Positions 54,411 to 63,982 of a DNA stretch of 64,000 nt are shown in pieces. Source of the stretch: Hippopus hippopus (lineage: Eukaryota > Mollusca > Bivalvia > Cardiida > Cardiidae); assembly GCA_946811185.2 (NCBI GenBank), contig OX328113.1, positions 24,465,521-24,529,520 of the forward strand. Reading direction: 5' to 3'. A program made the translations under genes and the position numbers. Numbering within the stretch: the first letter of the stretch is position 1; the number at the start of each line of letters is the position of its first letter. The notes under the pieces were generated by a model that had not been told where the DNA came from, searched no databases, and saw only the letters and a program-made list of their open reading frames with translations.

Positions 54411-54905
54411 CCCGATGATGGTCATTGCAATAGAATTCATTTCTCTTTCGCAGCTGATCATTGTTTCGCGATGGTTATGTGGTTTGTTTGTATTGGAGTT
54501 TAACGCCGTTTTTACCGTTCAGGTTATATCTTAGCAGTCAGTGCACCAACACATGTGTTTCTTGGCTTTCTCACTCCTGTACTTACACAACTTTTTTTCA
54601 CAAGTCACTGAATACTGTTCTCACATGCATCAGAGGTGAGAGGTGAAAAGTCCCCGGACAGAAAGTTTGCCTCAACCAGATGTCGAACCCTCAACCACCA
54701 AGTCAAAAGTCAGTTACGCTAACCACTGAGCTACACGGCTGGGCGATGGTTATGTGGGAAAGCAGCCAGTGGCTTGGTAAAAATACTGATAGAAGAAAGT
54801 TTACGAAATTCCGGTAAAACATAAATAGGTGCACTGGCCGCCGCGATATGACTGAAATAATCTTGAAAACGGAGTTGAACACCATACAAAACAAACAAAT
54901 GAGGA
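54411..54905 (+). mobile_element. SINE1 without head, split by a second SINE
   Basis: Left part 54411-54482 ('gatgatggtcattgcaatag'), right part from 54743 ('aagcagccagtggcttggta') to 'acaccatacaaaacaaacaa'. Confidence 0.75.
54483..54742 (-). mobile_element. second-type SINE nested in SINE1, 15-bp target duplication
   Basis: On the minus strand: head 'ccgtgtagctcagtggttag' (A box), B box GGGTTCGACATCTGG, body 'gaaacacatgtgttggtgca', end 'cggcgttaaactccaataca' and aacaaa. GCGATGGTTATGTGG flanks it at 54468-54482 and 54743-54757. Its final ~60 bases resemble the SINE1 tail. Confidence 0.88.
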
Positions 54906-55114
54906 TCGTAAAAACACTATCTTTTTGCACGTGTTAAGAAAAAAAGCGTCGCAGGAGAAATGCGTTATTATTTACGGTTGAAAAATTATGTCACAATTTT
55001 GAAATACGACACCGTCGAAGTTCACCTGATGAAAGTATGCATACATTTCAGACAGGATAAAAAAGACCTGTCCTTCTTTTTTTTGGTAAACAGTATTTCT
55101 CAACCATTTTCTAA

Positions 55115-55705
55115 AACCCTTAGGTTGCTAAGCGCGACTCACTGACCTTTTGCGGACAGTGTAGATCCAATATCAGACTGCACGTTCCGTGCAGTCTGAT
55201 CTTGATCTATACTGTCCGAGGAAACATTTTTCTCCAAAAAATAAGGCTGAAATAGCATTACTGGAGTTTATACGAGTACTATCGGCTTGAAAGTTTTAAT
55301 CAAGGCTTTCCTCCCCTGAAGCTTCTAGTCAACATGACATATTTTTTGTTGTTGTTGTTAGATTATTGAGAATTTATAGTGATTCAATAATTCTAAACAC
55401 TTTTAACCGCTCAGAATTTCTTTAAATGCCTATCTAAAAAGTTTCTGTTCATACCTATCTTACTTTTCTGCAAAGGGAGACAATAATAATCTCCCTTTGA
55501 ATTGAGGATAGAGTGATTTTAGAATTGAAAAGGATAATTCTATGAAGGCAAAACCTCCAAAAGTGGCTCGGTTAAGATGCTACAATAGTGATGATTTTTT
55601 AATGATATAATATTTTCAATAGTAAAATTACAGAGGAAATAGATGTTTCGCTTTAGGGTAGGGATACCTTAACTTATTTAGCAGGACAAAGGTTATCTCT
55701 TTTTT
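55115..55705. mobile_element. MITE-C containing a MITE-D insertion
   Basis: Left flank 'ttgctaagcgcgactcactg', palindrome 55152-55222 ('gcggacagtgtagatccaat' / 'gatcttgatctatactgtcc'), then 'cggcttgaaagttttaat'. The MITE-C right end resumes at 55673 ('ttatttagcaggacaaagg'). Confidence 0.75.
55302..55672. mobile_element. MITE-D copy 2, nested in MITE-C
   Basis: Same inverted ends as 19960-20318 ('ggctttcctcccctgaagc', complement of 'ctttagggtagggatacc'). TTAA at the right (55669-55672), TCAA at the left. Confidence 0.8.
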
Positions 55706-55752
55706 ATAGAGCCCACGTGACTTGTTTCACCCTTTATAGACTCATTCTTTAA

Positions 55753-56040
55753 CCCTTTACCTCACAATCCTGAGTTTTAACGACAATGAAAGAGAGGGAG
55801 TTTGAAAACATTGTGGGAAAAGGAGAAAATGCTGGTACCCAGCATTTTCTCCTTTTCCCACAATGTTTTGTACCCTGCTCAGACAGGTAAATCATCATTT
55901 TAGCACCATCTAATTCGTCTTCTGTGAATACTTTCAGTCTGGATGAATGAAAGATTTTATCGTTTGATAAAAGGGTAAGCGCTTTACCAGACGACAAAGT
56001 CTTAGAATAGTCCAAATTGGGAGCATTTGCAGACGACAAC
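55753..56040. mobile_element. MITE-A copy followed by a MITE-A left end
   Basis: TTAA 55749-55752, CCCTTTACC, strong hairpin around 'gctggtacccagc', to 55976. 55977-56040 is the start of another copy ('ccaaattgggagcatttgca'), cut where family E begins. Confidence 0.8.
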
Positions 56041-56044
56041 TTAA

Positions 56045-56694
56045 GGTCTGCGGCCGCTAACTCTCACACTAAAAGACGGAAGCTGCCGAGATTGGCCGAA
56101 TAGCCTTTACGAAAACGTCGATGTTACACGATATTAACCGATGAGTTAGTGAGTCTACGGCCCCTAACACTCGTCACAACTCGGCCGATTCCGTACCTAC
56201 ATCTAACCTCGTCCGTATCAAGGAGATTTCCATTTTGAAACGAGAATCACGTGATTCTATATATAGCGCGCCACTGACAGTCGTTTAGCAACGACATAAA
56301 CAACCTCGATGAAGTTATTCACATCTGTTTATCTGTCGGTAAAAATTTCAATCGAAATTAATAAACCCACGTTAAATAATGAATGTATGAACTGTTTGTC
56401 AACTGAACTGAAATATAGTTAGAAAGGTTTCGATAGAAAATTGAAACTCAAGTTTTCTTTTTTAAGAGGAGCCTTACAATTTTCAGAACGGTTAACCGGC
56501 GTATTTCCGGGTATGTACCGATCTGGTGCATATCAATCCACCAGTTACAGCCGAGGGATATGATGGCTCCCATCACCCGAGGTGTGCCGAATGCGGCCCC
56601 TAACTCTCATATTAATTTACGGAAGTGGCCGAGATTGGCCGAATAACCTTTACGAAAACGTCGATGTTTACCGACGAGTTAGGGACCGTAGACC
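56045..56694. mobile_element. family E composite element, 650 bp, TTAA-flanked
   Basis: TTAA at 56041-56044 and 56695-56698. Ends GGTCTGCGGCCGCTAACTCT and complement of GAGTTAGGGACCGTAGACC. The outer ~110-bp units (56045-56165 and 56589-56694) are in direct orientation and each has inverted ends. The interior includes 'aactcggccgattccgtacc' and 'catcacccgaggtgtgccga' and a promoter-like block (next entry). No protein recognised. Confidence 0.65.
56243..56296 (+). promoter_or_regulatory. promoter-like block inside family E
   Basis: Perfect 16-base palindrome AGAATCACGTGATTCT (56243-56258) containing the E-box CACGTG and overlapping TATATATAG (56258-56266). GTCGTT-tagc-AACGAC, a small hairpin, follows at about 56281-56296. 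The layout suggests an RNA polymerase II promoter, but no transcript is known to me. Confidence 0.35.
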
Positions 56695-56775
56695 TTAAAA
56701 GACGGAAGCTGCCGAGATTGGCCGAATAGCTTTTACGAAAACGTCGATGTTACACGATATTTACCGTAATCCTTA
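56695..56775. repeat. family E unit fragment
   Basis: 'aaaagacggaagctgccgag', 'cgtcgatgttacacgatatt' then 'ccgtaatccttaaat'. It shares the TTAA at 56695-56698 with the composite element. Confidence 0.7.
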
Positions 56776-57245
56776 AATATGGCTCAAATGATGGCACTAG
56801 TTTCTGCAATGGTTGTAAACATTTAACGGTGGCAAACGGAGAAAATGCTGGTTACCAGCATTAGCCCCTTTTCCCACACTTTCTTCAAAAGTACCCTTTC
56901 TATGGTTGGTTGAAAGTCGAGATTGCTTGGTAAATGGTTAACACACAGTCGAGTTTTAACGACCCTGAGGAAGAAGTCTTTTGAAAACATTGTTGGAAAA
57001 GGAGATAATGCTGTTAACCAGCGATTTCTCTTTTTCCAGAAATAATGTCAAAAGCCGTCTTCAAACCGAGTTTTAACGACGATATTGAAGGAGGCGTTTA
57101 CAAACATTGTTGGAAAAGGAGAAAATGCTGATAACCAGCAATTTTCTACTTTTCCTACCATGTTTTCTACCCTTCCAAAGATATATCCTATTGTTTGAGG
57201 CTGACTTGATTTTTGGTCTGCAAATGCTGTCAATAGAGACAAGTC
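56776..57245. mobile_element. three partial or complete MITE-A copies in tandem
   Basis: 56776-56935 (hairpin around 'gctggttaccagc'), 56940-57060 (starts at TTAA 56938, right arm cut) and 57061-57245 ('cgagttttaacgacgatatt' to 'ctgcaaatgctgtcaataga'). Confidence 0.7.
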
Positions 57246-57249
57246 ACGG

Positions 57250-57350
57250 AGAAAGAGTTAGGCCAAAAACACAGGCCGCTCGTCACAAGTCGGCCGATTC
57301 CGTAACTACACCTTACTTGATCAACGGATCACCCGAGGTTTGCCGAATGA
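57250..57350. repeat. internally deleted family E derivative
   Basis: 'cgtcacaagtcggccgattc' and 'cacccgaggtttgccgaatg' are ~400 bp apart in the element at 56045 but only ~40 bp apart here. Confidence 0.55.
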
Positions 57351-57457
57351 AACACTGGTCCTACAATTACGAAAAAATATTATAACAATACCTAAAAATT
57401 AGACATCTTCTAAAAACAATGTGAAAAAATGAAGAAATTGAGGAATTTTGATTGACC

Positions 57458-57640
57458 GATTGATTGATTGTAGGGAGTTTAACACCCTTTTCAACATTAT
57501 TTCAGTTATATCGTGGCGGCCAGTGCACCTATCCATGCTTTCCTGGAGTTCCTTTCACCAGTGCTCCGCACAATATTCTTTCCAAGCCACTGGCTGCGTT
57601 CCCGTATAACTATCGTCGAAACAATGGTCAGCGGTGAGAT
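57458..57640 (-). mobile_element. 5'-truncated SINE1
   Basis: On the minus strand from 'ctcaccgctgaccattgttt' to 'gtgttaaactccctacaatc' and aatcaatcggtcaatc. No tRNA head. 57641-57889 is unassigned. Confidence 0.75.
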
Positions 57641-57889
57641 GAGGTATTTTGAAGAGTGTAAATTTCTTTCAATTTCAGTCTTTTTTTTTCCCTCCCAATT
57701 CTTTTATCTGTAAATTAGAAAGTAAAAAAAAGAATGAAACAGAAAATCAAGTTTCGGGTTACTGTGTTCGCCATGGCAACCAAACAACCAACGTGTTACG
57801 TGCAGATATGTTGTATACTAAGACAAGATTATTTCTAAGATCAATAACCAGCATAAAGTAAACAAAAGTTTGAGTAACCTGACCAATAT

Positions 57890-58400
57890 ATAACCATGCT
57901 CTGAGAAAGGGGGGTTTAATGTACCTGCAAAAAGTATCGACCCACGTCAGCCTGCGCAATCCGCGCAGGCTGACCTGGGTCGAAACTTTTTGCTCTTGGT
58001 CAATTTTCTGCATTTCGAAGTGCCATTCTACCTCATGATTCACTCGGTTTATCAGACATTTTGATCCATATTATACGACAATTTGCTTGGTACAACGCAT
58101 TACCAAGATGGGTTTAAACTCCCCTTTTCCTACATTGTCGCTAATATGATAAAATTAATTATAACCTGCGCTCTGGCAAAAGGGGGTTTACTGCATCCCC
58201 GTCATTATATTACACCAAGCAGGTTATCACATAGTTATGGATCCGTGATTGTTCTTTTTTGTCTAACAAGCGCATGAATCGTGAGGTAGAATGGTCCTTT
58301 GAAATGCAAAAAAATTTACAAACTGCAAAAAGTTTCGACCCATGTCATGGATCAATACTCATTGCAGATACATAAGACACCCTTTTCACAGAGTATAGCT
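57890..58400. mobile_element. two MITE-B copies
   Basis: 57890-58135: 'accatgctctgagaaagggg', palindrome 'cgtcagcctgcgcaatc' / 'cgcgcaggctgacctgg', right end eroded. 58163-58400: 'cgctctggcaaaagggggtt' to 'cttttcacagagtatagctc'; its palindrome is deleted to 'acccatgtcatggatcaata'. Confidence 0.75.
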
Positions 58401-58401
58401 C

Positions 58402-58425
58402 ATGTGTGTGTGTGTGTGTGTGTGT

Positions 58426-58490
<65 letters not shown>
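58402..58490 (+). repeat. compound microsatellite (GT)n(CT)n(TA)n
   Basis: About 13 GT, then about 20 CT, then about 10 TA units, lying exactly between two MITE-B ends. It reads as polySL in one ORF, which is not a protein. Confidence 0.95.
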
Positions 58491-58491
<1 letters not shown>

Positions 58492-59033
58492 GAGCCATGC
58501 TCTGGCAAAGTGGGGTTTAATGTATTTCCGCGATGCATTATACCAAGCAAGTCATCACATAATTACGAATCTATAAAATCCATTCTGTCTAACAACCAAC
58601 TGAATCTGGAGGTAGAACGGTCCTTAGACTTGCAGAAAATTTACAAACTGCAAAAAGTATCGATTCATGTCAGCCTGCGCGGACTGCGCAGGCTGACACG
58701 AGCCGATACTTTTTGCAGATTCGTTAAACCACTTTTTTCACACAGCGTGGCTCATACATATGAGCCATGCTCTTTGAAAAGGGGGCTTAATGCATCTTCG
58801 AAAAGTATCGACCCAGGTCAGCCTGCGCAGTCCGCGCAGGCTGATCTGGGCCGATCCTTTTCGCTATCGGTCAATTTTCTGTATGTCCAATAACCAGTCT
58901 ACCTCATGATTAAGTCGGTTGTTAAAAACGTGGCTGTCATGGATCCATAAGTATGTGATGACTTGCTTGGTATCATGAATCACGTAGATGCATTAAGCTC
59001 CCTTTTGCCAGGGCATGGTTCAATTATACTTTT
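58491..59033. mobile_element. two abutting MITE-B copies
   Basis: 58491-58754 and 58757-59033 stand in opposite orientation of the internal block. Both retain good palindromes ('catgtcagcctgcgcgg', 'aggtcagcctgcgcagtc'). 58735-58775 therefore reads as facing terminal repeats around 'atacat'. 59034-59337 is unassigned. Confidence 0.85.
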
Positions 59034-59337
59034 ATTCTTTTTACTTGTGCATACATTTTATAAACCTCGATAGATTTTTGATAAGATTGACTTCAAGTTT
59101 CAACTAATATATCTTTCCTCATAGCAACCAAACAAAAGAATTTTTATCAATATTTTTGTGACGTGGCAAAAAAATAAATCTCAACCTACAAAAGTACAAG
59201 ATGGATTCTCACGGATCTTCTCAATCAATACAAGCAAGTAGTTGGTTGATATATCTCATCTTGATACAAGATACGAGTACTTTAGCCCTGAAAGATATTT
59301 TTTGTTTGCTTGCTTTGAATAATAATAATAATAAGCA

Positions 59338-59985
59338 AAACGACAAAATTTTAGACTTGTCCAAATTGAAAGCTTTTGCAGACATTTAAATCTGACTAAA
59401 AAATTGAATTTTGCTTTGGGAAGGGTGGAAAACATGATGGGAAAAGGAGAAAATGCTGGTGACCAGCATTTTCTCCTTTTCACACCATGTTTTCAAAAGG
59501 CCTTTTTTCGGGGTCGTTAAAAGTCGGGATTGTGTGGTAAAGGGTTAAATCTTAACCAAACGACAAAAAATTTCGACTTGTCCAAAGTGAAAGAAATGTA
59601 ACTCAAGACACGAAATGTGTTTTTCATAGAGTAGAAAACATGGTGGGAAAAGTAGAAAATAATGGTCACCAGCATTTCCCAAAATGTTTTCATAAGCTTT
59701 ATTCCTTGGGGTCGTTAAAAAAGTCGAGATTATGTGGTAAAGAGGTAACTCTTAAAACATACCGCCACAAAAAGAAAAGATCCCTCGCTTTAACAACCCT
59801 AAGCAAAAAAAGACTTTTGGGGGAAAATGTGGAAGAAGGAGAAAATGCCATCAACCAGCCTTTCCTCCTTTTCCGAGATTGTTTTCTACCTTTTAAAAGT
59901 CGATGTCCAATCATTTCAAACACATGTAATTTGTTTGCAAATCCTCTTAATATTGACCAGTCTAACATTTAGTATTTGGTGATAT
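59338..59985. mobile_element. three MITE-A copies
   Basis: 59338-59544 (right end GGTAAAGGG, TTAA 59545-59548), 59549-59740 (right arm shortened to 'caccagcatttcccaaaatg') and 59755-59985 (reverse orientation, hairpin weak). (AAT)n lies just upstream at 59319-59332. Confidence 0.75.
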
Positions 59986-60204
59986 GACGGCAACGGAATG
60001 ACTTGACTTATTCATCGAGCACCCTCAGACATTTGTGTCAAACCAAGTCTCGAACACACAACCTCTGTGAGCAACCGACTGAATTATCCCGACCCGTCAA
60101 CTTAGCGGACAATGATAACAGGAGCAAAATAGAACAGAACCTTTTTTTTTCAAAAATCCGATACCGCACAAACTAGACTTTTTGTAAGTCTGCAGTCAAC
60201 AGCT

Positions 60205-60320
60205 TGGAAAAACATTGTGGTAAAAGTAGGAATTGATTAAAAAAAAGCAATTGCTCCTTTTCCAATAATGTTTTCCATATTTGTGATAATTCAAGCTTTT
60301 CAATTCTTCGTCTAAAAGTA
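60205..60320. repeat. decayed MITE-A
   Basis: 'ggaaaaacattgtggtaaaa' and 'aattgctccttttccaataa'; both termini lost. Confidence 0.5.
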
Positions 60321-60490
60321 AAGTGAACAATAAAGGGTTCACCTTCCAAATTAAGATAGTCAGAATATGTGGATTGTGTTTTAAAGAGGAAAATATACTG
60401 ACTTTGCCTTTTTTGCTAGTTACATATATCACGTTATACCAAAACTTCCCGTTTATATTGATTTATGTTGCTATCATCAATTTCTAAACC

Positions 60491-60910
60491 TTTACCACAC
60501 TATAAAATTTTGGACTCGACCAAATTAAAAGCATATGCAGAAAACAATTCGAATGTAGCTGAAATGATGATTTCTGATTTTGATAGGTTAGAAAACATAG
60601 TGGGAAAAGGAGAAAATGCTGGTTATCAGCATTTTCTCCTTTTCCCACAATGTTTTCAAAAGCCTTCTCTGTCAAGGTCGTTATAACTCGGGATTGTGTG
60701 GTAAAGGATTAATGACATTGAGAAAATGAGCTTTTGAAAACATTGTAGGAAAAGGAAAAAATGCTGGTAACCAGCATTTTTCCCCCCTTTTTTCCACGAT
60801 GTTTTCTATCCTATTAAAGACAAAATTCATATTTCGAGCACTATTTAATTTGCTCTCTGCAAATGATTTCAGTTTGGAAATCTCTATTTTGATGTCTTGT
60901 TAAGGGCTAA
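60491..60910. mobile_element. two MITE-A copies
   Basis: 60491-60709: hairpin with only one or two mismatches around 'gctggttatcagc', ends TGTGGTAAAGG before ATTAA. 60712-60910: opposite orientation, hairpin around 'gctggtaaccagc', right end 'gatgtcttgttaagggcta'. Confidence 0.8.
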
Positions 60911-60934
60911 AATCGTTATTTATATTCAACCGTT

Positions 60935-61040
60935 CATTAAAGGCCCACTAACGACTAAAAGTAAACAATTCGGGGATCATTCATACCATTTAAAAGGGAT
61001 TTAAAAGGGGGTTTTAAACCAGATTTGGTTTCGTAAGGGC
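60935..61040. repeat. MITE-H left half
   Basis: 'cattaaaggcccactaacga' and 'catttaaaagggatttaaaa'. The rest is missing. A run of about 14 T follows at 61041-61056. 61057-61490 is unassigned. Confidence 0.5.
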
Positions 61041-61499
61041 TTTTTTTTTTTTTTAAAGAAAATCTTAACATAGGACTATCATTCGCGAGCAAAGATTGCT
61101 TTGAAATCAAAACCTAGATAGAAAAAGATATAAAAAACCTCGAGAAATTACCAATTTTTTTGTACTTTTTACCGTAAAACTTCTACCCCGTTAGTAACAT
61201 TGTAAACGTGATTGCGTAACAGGGGATAAATACGATTTTTACACGACAATTCATCCAATGACTTAATACTTGAGTAAGTAGAGTCGCCGACTACTGTTTT
61301 GAAGAGGCAAGTTTTTGTTTTGTCTGTATGTTTGTGTGTGTGTGTTTTCCCCCATTTAAAGGTAAAAAGTCACGTCTTTATGAGTTTTCCATACAAAATA
61401 TCAAATTTCTCCCCCCTAGAAAAAATGGGTCTAAATCTCATTTAATGCCTCTTTAAAGATATGGATATTAATGTGAGTCTAAGAATGTGTTACAGTGCA

Positions 61500-61725
61500 G
61501 TCTGTCAAAACTGACAGAAAAATGATTCTTTTAACTAGAATAAAACTTGGCAAGAATTTAACTCTAGTGGTTTTTTTTTTTCTTATTTCAGGCAATGGGA
61601 CTTTGATAGACTGTCTAAACTGGCATAAAATGAATCTTGTAACTAGAACAAAAGTTGGCAACTTTAACTTTAGTTTTAATTTTCTGCCAGGCACTGGGAC
61701 TTTGACAGACCGCCATGTTACATAA
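61500..61725 (+). repeat. ~115-bp direct duplication
   Basis: 'tcttttaactagaataaaac' / 'tcttgtaactagaacaaaag' and 'ggcaatgggactttgataga' / 'ggcactgggactttgacaga' occur in the same order twice. A 17-base T/C tract interrupts the first copy. Confidence 0.65.
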
Positions 61726-61799
61726 AAGTTCTTAAGATCTGTCCTCTAGTAATGGATTAACATAATACAGTACTAGATTTTGACACAGACTAAAGCATA

Positions 61800-62040
61800 A
61801 CTCTGTACCAAACGATAAAATTTAAACTTGTTCATATTGAAAGCAGTTGACGACAATCGAAATCTGGCTCAAAAATAATGAGATTTGCCTGAGATAGGGT
61901 AAAAAAAAAAATACAGATGTGGAAAGAGGAAGGAATGCTGGTATACCAACATTTTTTTTCCTTTTTCCACTATGTTTTCGAAAGCCTTTTTTCCCCCAAG
62001 GGTCATTTAAGCACAGGGTTGCTTGTTTACGTGTTACATA
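61800..62040. repeat. decayed MITE-A
   Basis: 'ctgtaccaaacgataaaatt', 'gtggaaagaggaaggaatgc' and 'cctttttccactatgttttc'. Confidence 0.6.
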
Positions 62041-62178
62041 CTCAAATAAATTGAACTTCGAACCCATTAATATCTGATTTTAAATGTGATTATATTCTTC
62101 GACTGAATAACAAGACCTATATCTTTACAATAGACAGACCATTTGTTAGAAAATCGCCCGCTTTGGGTCATTTCTTAA

Positions 62179-62550
62179 CCTTTACACTCCTATGCGCGAC
62201 TCAAGGATCCTTTGCAGACAGTGTAGATCAAGATCAGACTGCACAGAACGTGCAGTCTGATCTTGGATCTACACTGTCCGATAAGGAGATCCTTTTTCTT
62301 CTCCAAAGAATAACTTTGAAATAGCAACATTCAGGTTGTGATGGTCGGCTTGAAAGTTTCATTTAACATATTTAGCGGGTTAAGGGTTAACCCTTACGCT
62401 CCTAAGCGGTACTCACTGACCTTTTATGAACAGTGTAGATCAAGATCAGACTGCACAGAAAGTGTAGTCTCATCTTGAATCTACACTGTCAGATAAGGAG
62501 ATATAGATCATAGATCCATCACTGTCCACAGAATGTGCAGTCTGATCTTT
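62179..62550. mobile_element. complete MITE-C and a second copy sharing TTAA
   Basis: 62179-62386 starts CCTTTACACTCC after TTAA (62175-62178) and ends GGTTAAGGG before TTAA (62387-62390). The palindrome 62217-62278 is nearly perfect. The second copy begins CCCTTACGCTCCTAAGCGG at 62391; its palindrome (62428-62495) is followed by another half palindrome (62515-62550). 62551-62962 is unassigned. Confidence 0.85.
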
Positions 62551-62962
62551 TTATCTTCCCCTTCTGCTTATCTTCTGTACTGAAGATAAAATGTGTCAGA
62601 ATTTCAATGATTGTATTTTCGAAGGAACTCCCGTTTCTATATTTGGAGCTGAATACACTTCGTAAAGGGTGGAGGTAGGGGCTAGTCAAGCAACGTGCAG
62701 ACTTTTGATTTTTGGAAAAATGCTGATAACCCCCAACCCCGTTAAAATTCGAGTTTACAATGAATCATCAATTTAAACATAAAAATTTTCACCACGTGTT
62801 TTGTCACAACCAATCATCGCACTAGCGCACTATCACCAATCTGGATGCCTTATCGTTTTGTTTTAGCTACAAGTAACCTGTTAAAATATTTCAGTGGGAC
62901 CCCAGCAGGAAAACAATCAAATGGGACCTTAGTTCTGAATTTTTAAGATTTACCCCTCAGAA

Positions 62963-63118
62963 AATGAGCCATGCTCTGTAAAAAAAGTGGGGTCTGATGC
63001 ATCTACATGATGCACGATACCGAGAAAGTCATCACATAATTATGGATCCATAAAATCCACTTTGTTTAACAATCGACTGAATCATGAGGTAGACCGGTCC
63101 TTTGACATGTAGAAAATT
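62963..63118. mobile_element. MITE-B left half
   Basis: 'gagccatgctctgtaaaaaa' to 'tcctttgacatgtagaaaat'. It stops where the palindrome should start. Confidence 0.75.
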
Positions 63119-63124
63119 CATCTC

Positions 63125-63445
63125 AGTACTTGAGCAGCACAAAATTATTTGTCTGCAAGGGCTTTCAAACTGAGCAAGTCTAAAATTCTGTTGTCGGGTA
63201 AACGGTTAAATGTTTTCCGAACGAAGAATGTTAAAATCTTCCAAGCTGAAAGTATCTGCAGACAACAATTTCAAGAGTGGTACAAACAGACCGAAGTTCT
63301 TAGACATGGTAGAATCATAGCATTGTTTGACTGAACGGAATGAACGGAAAAATGCTGGATACCAGCATTTTCTCCTTTTCCCACAATATTTTTCAAAGGT
63401 TTTCTCCTTCGCGGTCGTTAAAGCCCGAAATTATTTGATAAAGGT
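63125..63445. mobile_element. MITE-A end fragment and MITE-A copy
   Basis: 63125-63206 ends 'tgttgtcgggtaaacggtta'. 63210-63445: 'tgaaagtatctgcagacaac', hairpin around 'gctggataccagc', end 'ttatttgataaaggttaa'. Confidence 0.7.
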
Positions 63446-63454
63446 TAATTAGCC

Positions 63455-63657
63455 CTTATCCTGCTAAATAAGTAAAATGAAACTTTCAAACTGATATTAA
63501 AAACCCAAATTTTTCTTTTTAAAATTTATTTTTGGGGGAAAAGATACCTCCATATCGGACAGTGTAGATCCAAGATCAGACTGCACATTCTGTGCAGTCT
63601 GATCTTGATCTGCACTGTCCGCAAAAGGTCCTTGAGTCGTACTAAGCAGCATAAGGG
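63455..63657. mobile_element. MITE-C, complete, opposite orientation
   Basis: Left end 'agcccttatcctgctaaata', palindrome 63556-63622 ('cggacagtgtagatccaaga' / 'tcttgatctgcactgtccg'), right end 'ctaagcagcataaggg' before TTAA (63658-63661). Confidence 0.8.
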
Positions 63658-63774
63658 TTAAATGAATGGATGAACGAAGTCTATAGACAGATAGCCATAA
63701 TTACTAGTATTAACAGACAGACGAAATGACCCGCGGTATAAACCGATTGTCACTACCTTTTACTTGTCAAAAGA

Positions 63775-63982
63775 AAAAGGTTAGACTTGTCCAAATTGAA
63801 ATCATTTGCTGACGGCAAATTAAACGTAACTGAAATGATGGAATTTATCTTTGGAATGGTAGAAAACATTAAGGGAAAAAGGGAAAATGCTGGTATTACC
63901 AGCATTTTCTCCTTTTCCACCAATGTTTTCCGAACAAATTCTTTTACAGAGTCGTTAAATCACAGAATTATTTGAAGGTTTA
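63775..63982. mobile_element. MITE-A copy
   Basis: 'agacttgtccaaattgaaat', hairpin around 'gctggtattaccagc', end 'cagaattatttgaaggttta'. The left terminus is lost. Confidence 0.7.

Noticed and set aside
58402..58893. 163-residue ORF with VCVCV, SLSLSL and IYIYIY stretches
   Set aside because: Translation of a compound microsatellite running into MITE-B.
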